Below, in pieces: positions 8,736 to 17,265 of a DNA stretch of 52,793 bases (the stretch's first letter is position 1; every line of letters begins with the position of its first letter). Where the stretch lies: the NCBI GenBank assembly GCA_021299095.1, contig JAJTFW010000006.1, positions 1-52,793 of the forward strand. The letters are read 5' to 3'. The position numbers and the translations under genes are program-made. This DNA is from Sphingobacteriales bacterium (GTDB taxonomy: Bacteria; Bacteroidota; Bacteroidia; AKYH767-A; OLB10). The notes beneath the pieces were generated by a model that saw only the letters and a list, made by a program, of their open reading frames with translations, did no database searches and was not told the DNA's origin.

Positions 8736-10340
8736 TCACGGGCTCTTTTTCCTTTCGGCGAAACCAAACAGGCTGTATAAAAAGCAGAAGAAGGTGACCC
8801 CTGCTTGGGTTTCAAGGGTGTCTTCGGCTAGGAAAGAACAGGCCACGATGACTAAAAAAGCCATGCCCGGTAAATGTTGGTGGCTAAGCACCCGGATTCC
8901 GAACCAAATGAGCAAGGCAATCAGAAAGAGTGCAGCCGGAACTCCGTTTGCCACGGCAAGGCTTAAATACTGATTATGTGCCCTCAAGCGAAGCTCTGGA
9001 AACAGGCTACTACCAATTCGGTCGTATGTTGCGGCATAGGCTGCGGGAAGGTCACCCGTGCCAACGCCGCTGAGCGGATGCCTTTGGATGATATCGAGTG
9101 CGGCTTTCCGGTATTCCATGCGTTGTGCGAAGGTGTGACCGTTTGCCCAGCCTGTTAATTTGTAAATGCGAACTTCCCTGGCCAGTTCCCGCAAACGCAG
9201 GCCGATGCGCGCGCGCGAGGAGGCATGCTCGGGCGTGGCAAATCCCTGTTCAATGTTTCGGATATCCGTAGCAGTTAGTTTACTGATTCCGTCCGCATCC
9301 TTGCTGTACCCCATCCATGTCAGGTAGCGCAACAGGGTTGCCAGCCGTATGTTGCCGGCTGCATCGGATTTCCAAAGCAATACATCCGAACGTATTTTCC
9401 AGGCAGAATCAATTTCGACTTCGGAGTAATTCACCCATACATAGCGCCCTTGTTCCATATCCACCCGGTTCATGTCGTGCGAATAAGGATAACCTCGTGG
9501 TGTTTGAACCTGCAAAATGGACGCATCGGGTAAGCCCGGTTTTAGCGGCGCGAGTAATACCTGGTGTACCGTAAATGCAGCACAGGCCAGACAAATCACG
9601 GCAAGGGCGGCAGCAGAAATTCGGAGTACGTAGTTGCGTGATACGAACACAGTCCGAATCAAAACCAGCAACAGCAACAGACCCAAAATGGCCAGTCCAG
9701 TCAAGCTTCCGAGCAACACCAGGTAAGCGAGAAACCAAAAGGCAAGGATGCCGTTCAGTAGTTGTATGATAACGCTTTGCTGCTTCCGAATTCCGTCAGC
9801 CAGCACGCAGATACTGAATACGATTAACAGACTCAGCCTGATATGCGAAATGAAGGGACTGAACTCGCGGTAGTCGCTCCAGGCAATGTTACCGCTCAGT
9901 GCAGAGAAAAATCCATAGCCGGTGGCCAGCAGTGTTCCCGCTACAACAGCCTGCAGTAGGAGTGGATAGCGCTGCGTCATTCCATGGGGTGCCCCAGCAA
10001 ACAGTGCAGGCAGCAGCACCAGCGGCAATTTGACACGCAAATCATGCAAACCAAACGCCAGGTTTTCGGTATTCCACATGCCGGCCAGGTGTATGGCATA
10101 TAGACCGGCAGGCAGGAGGAAGAGTGGATGACGGATCGTCCGCCGAAGGCGTTCCTGAAGATCTTCAGAAAGCAAAAAGCCTCCGAGCAGGATGAATTGC
10201 CCAAGGCTCATACCGAAATTCGACAAGGCCATCGATACCGCGACCATCAAGGCTCCAACCAACCAGGCCAAACGGCCGAAGCGGTGAATTGCAGACATGT
10301 TCAGTACCATGGTTAGGGAGAACGTAGGGCTAGCCGGCAT
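8736..10340 (-). CDS. O-antigen ligase family (Wzy/WaaL-like) membrane protein
   Basis: 534 aa with about ten hydrophobic segments in two groups: residues 20-275 and 445-525. Between them lies a large extracytoplasmic region of roughly 170 residues. Near the end of that region is the family signature (HPLSGVGTGD, then LRAHNQYLSLAVANGVPAALF), in which the His and Arg residues are typical of the WaaL/Wzy_C ligase loop. Such proteins join undecaprenyl-linked glycans to lipid A or protein, or polymerise them, at the periplasmic face. It is placed 21 bp after ctpA in the same direction, away from other polysaccharide genes; the glycosyltransferase cluster begins 8 kb further on. Substrate cannot be told. 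Confidence 0.88.
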   Translation of the reverse strand: MPASPTFSLTMVLNMSAIHRFGRLAWLVGALMVAVSMALSNFGMSLGQFILLGGFLLSEDLQERLRRTIRHPLFLLPAGLYAIHLAGMWNTENLAFGLHDLRVKLPLVLLPALFAGAPHGMTQRYPLLLQAVVAGTLLATGYGFFSALSGNIAWSDYREFSPFISHIRLSLLIVFSICVLADGIRKQQSVIIQLLNGILAFWFLAYLVLLGSLTGLAILGLLLLLVLIRTVFVSRNYVLRISAAALAVICLACAAFTVHQVLLAPLKPGLPDASILQVQTPRGYPYSHDMNRVDMEQGRYVWVNYSEVEIDSAWKIRSDVLLWKSDAAGNIRLATLLRYLTWMGYSKDADGISKLTATDIRNIEQGFATPEHASSRARIGLRLRELAREVRIYKLTGWANGHTFAQRMEYRKAALDIIQRHPLSGVGTGDLPAAYAATYDRIGSSLFPELRLRAHNQYLSLAVANGVPAALFLIALLIWFGIRVLSHQHLPGMAFLVIVACSFLAEDTLETQAGVTFFCFLYSLFGFAERKKSP

Positions 10341-10361
10341 GTTGTATGCGCCGGCATCCGA

Positions 10362-12044
10362 TTAAGGGGTGTACCTGCGCTCGAGAATAGCCGAATAAAT
10401 GGCGGTACTTCTCAGGGCTTTGCAGGCAAGCAGCAGATCTGGATCGTCATCGAAGGTGGTTTCAATGCGGCCGTTCTGATAATAGTAACGGGAAACAATC
10501 TCGTTTTCGAGCATGAGGCCGATTTCCTCTTTATTCAGGCGCAGATCGGTTTCGCGATCGTGTGCAAGTCGCTTGCGAACCGCTTCGTATTCATCGCGGA
10601 TATGGCTGAAGTACCCCTCCTTTTCAGCGGTTTCGCGCAGCTGAAGCAGGCGTTTATCACTCTCGCTCTGGTAGCTGAAATTTTTCTGCCGCTGCCAAAC
10701 AATGAAGGCGTCATACGCGGCATCGTCGAGTCTGAATTTCCCTGCCGGTGCTATGGTGGGATGATCGAGTCTGTACCGTGTTGCGTAATCGAAAATCACA
10801 TAATTGGTCACCAAGGCTTGAGCAATGCTGCTCGCTTGTGGAATTTCGGTCACCTGGTCAGGAAGGATTCCCCCTCCATCGCGTACGGTCCTGCCCGAAC
10901 GTGTTTTGAAAACCTTGGTCAGCGAGTCAGGAACTTTTCCAACACTGCCATCGGGATTGCGGTGGCTGTAATCCAGGGCCTGAATGCAGCGACCGCTGGG
11001 GATGTAGTATTTCGCGGTTGTGATTTTCAACTGTGCGTTGTAGTTCAACGGTCGTGTGGTTTGTACCAGCCCTTTTCCGAACGTACGCTGTCCGATCACA
11101 ACGGCGCGGTCAAGGTCCTGCAGCGCTCCGGATACAATTTCGGAGGCGGAAGCAGATCCACTGCTCACCAATACCGCCAGCGGGGTACGTGTGTCCGTTG
11201 CCTGGGCTGTGGTACGGTACGTCTTGTCCCATTCCTTCACGCGGCCGCGCGTGCTGACCACTTCCTGGCCCTTGTCTACAAAAACGTTTACAATCCCAAC
11301 AGCCTCATCAAGCAGGCCGCCCGGATTCCCTCTGAGGTCGATGATAAGGCCCTTGGCTTTGCGCTTCTGAACCAAATCGGTAACGGCTTCTCGTACTTCA
11401 CGCGCTGCATTATCCGTGAAGCCTCCGAGGCGGATATAGCCGATACTGTCCTCCATCAGGGTGTAATACGGAACATTACGGATGGTGATTTCTTCACGCA
11501 CGAGCGTCTTGCGCAATGGTTTGGATTCACCCTCACGGTTGATCTGCAACTCGATCGATGTGCCCGGTTGTCCTTTAAGCAAACGACTTACTTCGTCGTA
11601 CTGCAGGCCTTTAAGCGATTTTCCATCGATACTAAGCAGGGCATCGCCGGCCACCAGGCCTCCTTTCTGGGCAGGAAAACCCTCATACGGATCGGTGATG
11701 ATGACTTGCTCGTTACGCTGGCCGATCAGGGCACCGATACCTCCATATTGTCCGGTGGTCATGAACCGGTAATCGTCGGCTTCTTCTTCGGGAATGAATT
11801 GCGTGTAGGGGTCGAGGCTTTCCAACATCGATGCGATGCCTTCCTCAACGAGTGGCTGGGGCTCGATGGGGTCGACATAGTATACCGTGAGCTCGCGCAT
11901 AACAGTCGTGAAAATGTCGAGGTTGCGCGCAATTTCAAAATACGAATCATCCTCGCGCTTGAACGACACCGCGGTAAAGGATGCAATCAATACGAAGGCG
12001 GCTGCAATCAGCCAATGGGTTCTGCGAAGTCGGTTCAAGCGCAT
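10362..12044 (-). CDS. ctpA: S41 family C-terminal processing peptidase
   Basis: 560 aa. An N-terminal membrane anchor or signal (about residues 11-28) is followed by a PDZ domain (about 95-175: GGIGALIG, PAQKGGLVAGDALLSIDG) and the S41 protease core (about 200-400). Catalytic residues are visible: Ser299 in GSASASEI and Lys324 in FGKGLVQ, with the oxyanion/substrate region LRGNPGGLLDEAV (237-249). About 150 C-terminal residues follow. Known role: periplasmic serine protease that trims or degrades envelope proteins from their C-termini. The gene starts 6 bp after yidD, within the hemD-rnpA-yidD-ctp order, which implies one transcript. Confidence 0.93.
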   Translation of the reverse strand: MRLNRLRRTHWLIAAAFVLIASFTAVSFKREDDSYFEIARNLDIFTTVMRELTVYYVDPIEPQPLVEEGIASMLESLDPYTQFIPEEEADDYRFMTTGQYGGIGALIGQRNEQVIITDPYEGFPAQKGGLVAGDALLSIDGKSLKGLQYDEVSRLLKGQPGTSIELQINREGESKPLRKTLVREEITIRNVPYYTLMEDSIGYIRLGGFTDNAAREVREAVTDLVQKRKAKGLIIDLRGNPGGLLDEAVGIVNVFVDKGQEVVSTRGRVKEWDKTYRTTAQATDTRTPLAVLVSSGSASASEIVSGALQDLDRAVVIGQRTFGKGLVQTTRPLNYNAQLKITTAKYYIPSGRCIQALDYSHRNPDGSVGKVPDSLTKVFKTRSGRTVRDGGGILPDQVTEIPQASSIAQALVTNYVIFDYATRYRLDHPTIAPAGKFRLDDAAYDAFIVWQRQKNFSYQSESDKRLLQLRETAEKEGYFSHIRDEYEAVRKRLAHDRETDLRLNKEEIGLMLENEIVSRYYYQNGRIETTFDDDPDLLLACKALRSTAIYSAILERRYTP

Positions 12045-12050
12045 GGTGTA

Positions 12051-12272
12051 TCAGGGAACAGGATCATATCCGCTTCCTCCCCAAGGATGGCATGAACAAA
12101 TCCGTTTGAGTGTAAGCCAGCCTCCCTTTCGGGCACCATGCTTACGAATTGCTTCGGTTCCGTACGATGAGCAAGTTGGGGTATATCGGCAGGATGGCCC
12201 CAGTAGCGGGGAAAGTGCCTGTTGGTAGAACGAAATCAGGGAGAGCAGGAATCTAGCGGGTAAGTTTGTCAT
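12051..12272 (-). CDS. yidD: Membrane protein insertion efficiency factor YidD
   Basis: 73 aa, the normal size. It has the family pattern: amphipathic N-terminus ([18 protein letters not shown]), then [35 protein letters not shown] and the terminal GGSGYDPVP. It is a peripheral inner-membrane protein that helps YidC insert proteins. Its ATG at 12272 lies 20 bp inside the end of rnpA, a common arrangement, which makes translational coupling likely. Confidence 0.95.
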   Translation of the reverse strand: MTNLPARFLLSLISFYQQALSPLLGPSCRYTPTCSSYGTEAIRKHGARKGGWLTLKRICSCHPWGGSGYDPVP

Positions 12273-12666
12273 TTGGTCCCTGCATCAGCCGATTCAAAAG
12301 TAGGACTATTTTATCTTGGGTGAAGTGAAAGTCGGGTAGTTGTCCTCCTCGGAAAATGAACATCAGGTCGAAGCTACGCTGGTTCGCGTCACACCAGGCA
12401 GTGAGTGTATGGTTATTTAGGCGATAGGCTTCGCGCATGAGGCGTTTGGCCCGGTTGCGGTCAACCGCCCGCTTCAGTCGACGCTTCGGTGCAGTGAACG
12501 TGATCTGAATTACTCCATCCGGACGGTATGTAACGGGCAAACAAAGCAGACTGAACGGTTCGCTTCTGTACGATTTTCCCTGCTGGTAAAGCGCGCCAAT
12601 TTGCTTACGGCTTTTCAGTCGCTCGGAAACCTTAAAACTATTATCGGATCGTTTCGCTGCCTCCAT
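12253..12666 (-). CDS. rnpA: Ribonuclease P protein component
   Basis: 137 aa from the ATG at 12666. A longer frame begins at a TTG at 12699 but is less likely. Seen: [20 protein letters not shown], the F-S-L-L substrate strand and the RNA-binding RNR signature ([20 protein letters not shown]), followed by a basic helix. It binds the RNase P RNA to mature the 5' ends of tRNAs. Here it is not next to rpmH; it sits 44 bp behind hemD and overlaps yidD. Confidence 0.95.
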   Translation of the reverse strand: MEAAKRSDNSFKVSERLKSRKQIGALYQQGKSYRSEPFSLLCLPVTYRPDGVIQITFTAPKRRLKRAVDRNRAKRLMREAYRLNNHTLTAWCDANQRSFDLMFIFRGGQLPDFHFTQDKIVLLLNRLMQGPNDKLTR

Positions 12667-12710
12667 ATCAGACGGCAACTCCGCACGCAGAACGTGCAAA
12701 AAGCCGGCGC

Positions 12711-13451
12711 TTATTTGTTCTTTTTGATGTACTGCTCGATGGCCATGGTCATCGATGGAGCTTCTGGAACCGGTGCCTGGATATCAAGACGAAGCCCGGC
12801 TTCGGTCACAGCCTGGCATGTTTGAGAGCCGAATGCAGCGATGAGGGTATTGTTCTGGACGAAATCCGGAAAGTTCTTGTAGAGAGAAGTGACACCTGCA
12901 GGGCTGAAGAAAACGAGCATGTCGTATTTGACATCCGCAAGATCGCTCAGATCGGAACAGACGGTGCGGTAAATCGTTGCGCGGTTGAATTGCAAACCTT
13001 GAGCCGTCAGTAGATCGGCCATATCCTGCTTGGTGATATCGGAGCAGGGTAGCAGGAAGTTTTCCTTTTTGTGTTTTTTGAGCACTTCGATCAGATCGCT
13101 CATACTCTGCTTTCCGGAAAAAATCTTACGCTTCCGGAAGGTGATGTACTTCTGCAGATAGAAGGCGGTTGATTCGGAGATGCAGAAATACTTCAATTCT
13201 TCCGCATTGGTGATGCGCATTTCAGCACACATCCGGAAGAAATGATCGGCCGCATGTCGGCTCGTCAGGATCACAGCGGTGTGTTCCTGGATGTTGATGC
13301 GGTCCTTGCGGAAATCCTTGGCCGAAATCCCTTCGACGTGGATGAAGGGCCTGAAATCAATTTTCAGAGCGTACTTCTTGGCCAGATCGTGGTAGGGAGA
13401 TTTGTCGGTTTCCGGCTTCGGCTGGGTGACGAGGATAGACTTTACTTTCAA
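12711..13451 (-). CDS. hemD: Uroporphyrinogen-III synthase
   Basis: 246 aa, cytosolic. Pattern of the family: two alpha/beta halves with ILVTQPKPETDKSPYHDLA near the N-terminus, AVILTSRHAADHFF (about 59-72), LLPCSDITKQDMADLL (about 133-148) and DMLVFFSPAGVTSL (about 177-190). It closes hydroxymethylbilane to uroporphyrinogen III for haem, sirohaem or cobalamin. The start codon is TTG (13451-13449): no ATG exists between it and the in-frame stop upstream, and the first residues match the usual start of this family. DUF4271 lies 48 bp upstream, an order I know as common in Bacteroidota. Confidence 0.9.
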   Translation of the reverse strand: MKVKSILVTQPKPETDKSPYHDLAKKYALKIDFRPFIHVEGISAKDFRKDRINIQEHTAVILTSRHAADHFFRMCAEMRITNAEELKYFCISESTAFYLQKYITFRKRKIFSGKQSMSDLIEVLKKHKKENFLLPCSDITKQDMADLLTAQGLQFNRATIYRTVCSDLSDLADVKYDMLVFFSPAGVTSLYKNFPDFVQNNTLIAAFGSQTCQAVTEAGLRLDIQAPVPEAPSMTMAIEQYIKKNK

Positions 13452-13499
13452 GGGCTCGGCAGGCTGATGCGTTCCAGACAGGATGACTCGCAGTTGCTG

Positions 13500-14348
13500 T
13501 TAAGCGGCCAGTTTCCAAATGACCAACAGCGGCGTGATTTCGAAGGCACAAAGGTACAAAAACAAATAAACAGGCGTAAATCCGATGGATTCCATCCAGA
13601 TGACCACGGCACGCACCAGGCGCCACACGAACAGGAGGGCGAGCGCACCGGCAGCAATCCACACAGTGTATTCGCGCAAAGCCGGTTGAGCATATGCCAG
13701 CAGGATATTGGCTGGCAGCAACACGATTCCGCAGAGCATCACCGTGAGGAAGATGCCGAAAATGTACTGAGCTGCGGCCTTATCCTGGTCAAATACCGCA
13801 CTCAGAAAACGCAGCAGCAACATCTTTAGGGAGTAGGCAAGCGCCACCACGATCGAGAACAAGGCAAAGCGCACAATTCCGCTCTGAAACAGCGGGAGTT
13901 TCCAGGAATACATCACACTCAGTTGATGCAAAAACAAGCCCATCAGCAAATATGAAATCACCGAGAGGATCAGCGACGCACGTTGAAGCAGTACGCTTTC
14001 ATCGCGCACAATTTGATTGGCCGTGTTCGGGTTGAAGCTGGCCGCAATGAGTTGCCGGAATATTTTGTTAAAGAAATGCCTGAACCAGGTGAATAAAATC
14101 AATAAGGTCAATAGCGTGATGGTGACCCAGTCACTCGTGCCGGCAGGCGCTGGAATAGCATTCGGGTGTTCACGTTGCAGGGCATGACGGTGAAATACAT
14201 CCGGTCCCTGCAGGGGCTCGGAGCGCACGGATACTTCGTTGATTAGTGCCGTGTCGGCTTCATCGCTGAATCGGAAAACGCCCGTTGAACCATCGCCGTC
14301 AAGAACCTGCTCTGCAGAAGGGGTGCTGTCTTGCGGTATCATGGCCAT
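13500..14348 (-). CDS. DUF4271 multi-pass membrane protein
   Basis: 282 aa from the ATG at 14348 (another ATG at 14342). A longer open frame reaches 14513 but runs into the upstream gene and has no sensible N-terminus. After a polar N-terminal part of about 90 residues come about six to seven hydrophobic helices (WVTITLLTLLILFTWFRHFF; LILSVISYLLMGLFL; IVRFALFSIVVALAYSL; YIFGIFLTVMLCGIVLLP; WIAAGALALLFVWRLVR; VYLFLYLCAFEITPLLVIW). This size and position next to hemD are typical of the uncharacterised DUF4271 family of Bacteroidota. Function unknown. Confidence 0.82.
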   Translation of the reverse strand: MAMIPQDSTPSAEQVLDGDGSTGVFRFSDEADTALINEVSVRSEPLQGPDVFHRHALQREHPNAIPAPAGTSDWVTITLLTLLILFTWFRHFFNKIFRQLIAASFNPNTANQIVRDESVLLQRASLILSVISYLLMGLFLHQLSVMYSWKLPLFQSGIVRFALFSIVVALAYSLKMLLLRFLSAVFDQDKAAAQYIFGIFLTVMLCGIVLLPANILLAYAQPALREYTVWIAAGALALLFVWRLVRAVVIWMESIGFTPVYLFLYLCAFEITPLLVIWKLAA

Positions 14349-14382
14349 GCGACTCAAAAGTAGTTCAAATACGCAGTAGGGT

Positions 14383-15084
14383 TCAGCACCAGCCGTGGAG
14401 GCGGTACCAGAGCAGCGCAATAAACTCACGCAGGCACAACAACTCGTAATGCAGGTGATTCCAGAAGCGGTACCGGAGTTGTGTAGAGGAACCGACTTCC
14501 GGAACCGGTACATCTCTTCCGCCTAAGGCACTTTCCGAATACCGTAGGTCCGGAATACCGGGGTCGCTGTAAGCAGGGTGTCCGCTCACGTGATGGAAGC
14601 CAACTGCTTCGAAGCTCAGTACGGCTCGGCGCATATGCTCAGGAGCAGTCACAAGCCGTATGTGTGCAGAATCACCCAATAGACCGTAAGCCAGTAGGGC
14701 TTCTTCCCGCGTGTTGCGTGCCTGGGTTTGGAGCCTGATGCGGCTGGTTACAACGCCGCGCATGACCAGTTCATCACGAAGGTGTTCAGCCGCATTTTCC
14801 TGCATCGAATCGGACGCTTGTGATACCACTACTTCAGCCAAGGGAAATGTTTGGGCCAGTTGCGCGGCATGCCAGGTCCGCAGCAGGGTTTGTTCACCCG
14901 GATAACCTCCACCACCCAGAATCACGATGTGAGTGGGTTTTGCGTGTTGCTCACCGGCCGATGTAGCCAGCCAGTGTAAGAGGTAAAACGGTCCATCGCT
15001 GAACGCAAACAGGCCTGCAAACAAAACCAGGGATGAAATACTCCACATGGCAATGCTTAACACCCGAAGCAGTCGGTTTTTCAC
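14383..15084 (-). CDS. YdcF/ElyC/SanA (DUF218) family protein
   Basis: 233 aa starting at a GTG (15084-15082) that follows a TAGTTTTG element by four bases. One N-terminal membrane helix (about residues 10-32) is followed by the DUF218 Rossmann-like fold: THIVILGGGGYPGEQTLLR (about 51-69), AEVVVSQASDSMQENAAEH, the RLQTQARNTREEALLA motif (conserved NTxEEA-like) and IRLVTAPEHMRRAVLSFEAVG. Members act in envelope maintenance (ElyC affects undecaprenyl-phosphate use) or bind S-adenosylmethionine (YdcF), but the biochemical role is not settled. It would be the first gene of the nine-gene minus-strand run. Confidence 0.85.
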   Translation of the reverse strand: MKNRLLRVLSIAMWSISSLVLFAGLFAFSDGPFYLLHWLATSAGEQHAKPTHIVILGGGGYPGEQTLLRTWHAAQLAQTFPLAEVVVSQASDSMQENAAEHLRDELVMRGVVTSRIRLQTQARNTREEALLAYGLLGDSAHIRLVTAPEHMRRAVLSFEAVGFHHVSGHPAYSDPGIPDLRYSESALGGRDVPVPEVGSSTQLRYRFWNHLHYELLCLREFIALLWYRLHGWC

Positions 15085-15088
15085 AGCG

Positions 15089-15096
15089 CAAAACTA
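15089..15096 (-). promoter_or_regulatory. -7 promoter element for the YdcF/ElyC-hemD-ctp run
   Basis: Minus-strand TAGTTTTG is an exact TAnnTTTG match, four bases before the GTG start. The opposite strand carries TACCTTCG at 15127-15134 for the M1 peptidase, so both promoters share a 55-bp gap. Confidence 0.6.
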
Positions 15097-15126
15097 CAGC
15101 CTTCCGCTCAGTACTGCGTCAGCTAT

Positions 15127-15134
15127 TACCTTCG
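15127..15134 (+). promoter_or_regulatory. Putative -7 element for the M1 peptidase gene
   Basis: TACCTTCG ends five bases before the ATG at 15140. The octamer is identical to those before meaB, the histidine kinase gene and the biotin carrier gene. Confidence 0.5.
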
Positions 15135-15139
15135 CCTTC

Positions 15140-16999
15140 ATGCAACGTTTCCTGATCCTGTTTCTCCTGGTCATCACCCTGGGCGCCTGCCGCAACAACA
15201 CTGAAAAACCAACCGATATGCATGCTGAAGATCCCCATTCCTTTGCCCGGCCGCAGGATGCGGCAGTGACGCACATCGACCTGGACCTGAAGGTCGACTT
15301 TGCAACCCATGTGCTTTACGGGAAAGCCACCTTGCAATTCGACAACAAAAGCGGTACGCGTAAACTTCATCTCGATACGCGCGATTTACGAATCGACTCA
15401 ATCCTGCTCGACGGCGTGCAGAAAACAACGTTTGAACTGATGCCCTCGCAGCCTATTTTGGGTAGTGGTCTTTTGGTGGATGTATTGCCCGAAACGAAGT
15501 CAATTGACATTCACTATGCCACCTCACCCCAAGCTGCAGCCCTTCAATGGCTGGAGCCTGAGCAGACTGCCGGCCGTAAGCATCCCTTCCTGTTTACGCA
15601 AAGCCAGGCTGTTTTGGCCCGGACCTGGATTCCGTTGCAGGATTCGCCTGGAATCCGGTTCACCTATTCTGCACGTATTTCGTGTCCCGCAGCGTTAATG
15701 GCCGTGATGTCGGCCGAGAACGACACAAGCCTGCACACCGATGGCGTATACCGCTTCAATATGCCCCAGCCGATCCCCTCGTATCTCATGGCGCTCGCCG
15801 TGGGCGACCTTCAGTTTCACGCCTATGATTCGCGTTGTGGGGTATATGCCGAGCCTGTCACAATGCCGGTCGCGGCGAATGAGTTTGTCGATTTACCAAT
15901 GATGATCTCCGCAGCAGAAGAGTTATACGGTCCGTACGCCTGGGGGAGATACGATTTGCTGGTGCTTCCGCCCAGTTTTCCTTTTGGTGGCATGGAAAAT
16001 CCACGACTCACGTTTGTTACACCCACCATTCTTGCCGGAGATCGCTCACTCGTTTCGCTGGTAGCGCATGAACTGGCACACAGCTGGAGCGGAAATTTGG
16101 TCACGAATGCCACCTGGAATGATTTCTGGCTAAATGAGGGCTTCACGGTTTATTTCGAATCCCGCATCATGGAAAAACTGTATGGCCGGGACTATGCCGA
16201 TATGCTCACAGTCTTGTCGCTCGGCGAATTGCAGAAGACTGTTGCGGAAATGGGGAATGAGCATCCGGATACGCGGCTTTACATTGATTTGACCGGCCGT
16301 GATCCCGACGAAGGCGTAAGCGATATTGCCTATGAAAAAGGCCGTTTCTTTCTGCTGAATATCGAGCAGGCGGTAGGACGGGAGCGCTGGGATGTGTTCT
16401 TAAACCAGTATTTCAAAAACCATGCGTTTGGAAGCATCACAACAGAAATGTTCCTTGCAGATTTGGAGAAGAACCTGATTCAGGGAGACTCAAAGTTGAG
16501 AAACATCGCAATCCGTGACAGCCTATGGGTATATGGCCCCGGACTTCCAACGCCATTCCCGAAGGTTCACTCTGCAGCACTTGATCGTGTGGCATCTGCA
16601 GCGTCTGCATTTATTGGATCAGGTACCTTACCCGATACTGCAGGCTGGACAACGCATCATTGGATGCAGTTTTTGCGCAACCTGCCTGCCGATCTTGGAA
16701 AAGACCGCATGGCTGCTCTGGATCGTGCCTTTCATTTTACCGATTCGGGTAACAGCGAGATTCTTTGTCAGTGGCTGGAACTTTCCATCCGTCAGGGATA
16801 TGCTCCGGCCAATGCGGCACTCGACGCGTTTCTCTTGCGTGTGGGTCGTCGGAAATTCATCAAACCTTTGTACCAGGCCTTGTGTGATCAGCCCGCAGGT
16901 AAGGAGCGGGCATTGGCTCTATACACCAAGGCGCGACCGGCTTATCATGCTGTTTCAGTACAAACCCTGGACGTGATGCTGGGCTACGTTCCTAAATGA
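15140..16999 (+). CDS. M1 family metallo-aminopeptidase lipoprotein (LTA4H-like)
   Basis: 619 aa. The ATG at 15140 is chosen because it starts a lipoprotein signal (residues 1-17, lipobox LGAC, Cys17). A beta-rich N-domain (about 40-225) precedes the thermolysin-like domain: exopeptidase motif GGMEN (283-287), zinc site HELAH (310-314) and Glu333 in NEGFTVYFE. A helical C-terminal domain of the leukotriene-A4-hydrolase type (about 480-619) completes it. It would remove N-terminal residues from peptides, anchored in the envelope. Its gene diverges from the YdcF/ElyC gene and is followed by a hairpin terminator at 17079. Confidence 0.93.
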   Translation: MQRFLILFLLVITLGACRNNTEKPTDMHAEDPHSFARPQDAAVTHIDLDLKVDFATHVLYGKATLQFDNKSGTRKLHLDTRDLRIDSILLDGVQKTTFELMPSQPILGSGLLVDVLPETKSIDIHYATSPQAAALQWLEPEQTAGRKHPFLFTQSQAVLARTWIPLQDSPGIRFTYSARISCPAALMAVMSAENDTSLHTDGVYRFNMPQPIPSYLMALAVGDLQFHAYDSRCGVYAEPVTMPVAANEFVDLPMMISAAEELYGPYAWGRYDLLVLPPSFPFGGMENPRLTFVTPTILAGDRSLVSLVAHELAHSWSGNLVTNATWNDFWLNEGFTVYFESRIMEKLYGRDYADMLTVLSLGELQKTVAEMGNEHPDTRLYIDLTGRDPDEGVSDIAYEKGRFFLLNIEQAVGRERWDVFLNQYFKNHAFGSITTEMFLADLEKNLIQGDSKLRNIAIRDSLWVYGPGLPTPFPKVHSAALDRVASAASAFIGSGTLPDTAGWTTHHWMQFLRNLPADLGKDRMAALDRAFHFTDSGNSEILCQWLELSIRQGYAPANAALDAFLLRVGRRKFIKPLYQALCDQPAGKERALALYTKARPAYHAVSVQTLDVMLGYVPK

Positions 17000-17078
17000 A
17001 CATGCCGTTGTTCAAAAGTGCACCTGTCCGAATCCCTCAAGCTATTTAATGGCCATTAGTTTCGGTCATGCAGTCATG

Positions 17079-17100
17079 GGGCGCCGTAACGCCCTTCTTT
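17079..17100 (+). terminator. Hairpin terminator after the M1 peptidase gene
   Basis: GGGCG (17079-17083), six-base loop CCGTAA, CGCCC (17090-17094), then TTCTTT. I see no gene, tRNA or other element in the rest of 17000-17265. Confidence 0.6.
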
Positions 17101-17265
17101 AAAAAATCGGTGTCGTTTTTCCGGAGCGCCAAAACCCTGGGCAACACGTACGACACGGTACCGCCAGTCTGGCAGAGGTATGCTGTATGCTGAGGATTTG
17201 AGCCTTGGCACCAGAACCTGATCAGATCCGCAAACGGTTTCCCGCTTCGTGCGCAACGACCGGGT

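Noticed and set aside
10560-12095. 511-aa open frame opposite the S41 protease gene
   Set aside because: The protease on the other strand has a full set of catalytic motifs; this frame has no recognisable domain and is a shadow of codon bias.
13500-14513. Longer DUF4271 frame beginning at 14513
   Set aside because: The added part lies inside the YdcF/ElyC gene and is cysteine-rich without similarity to the family.
17025-17050. T-arm-like GTCCGAATCC suggesting a tRNA
   Set aside because: No pairing arms, anticodon loop or acceptor stem can be formed around it.
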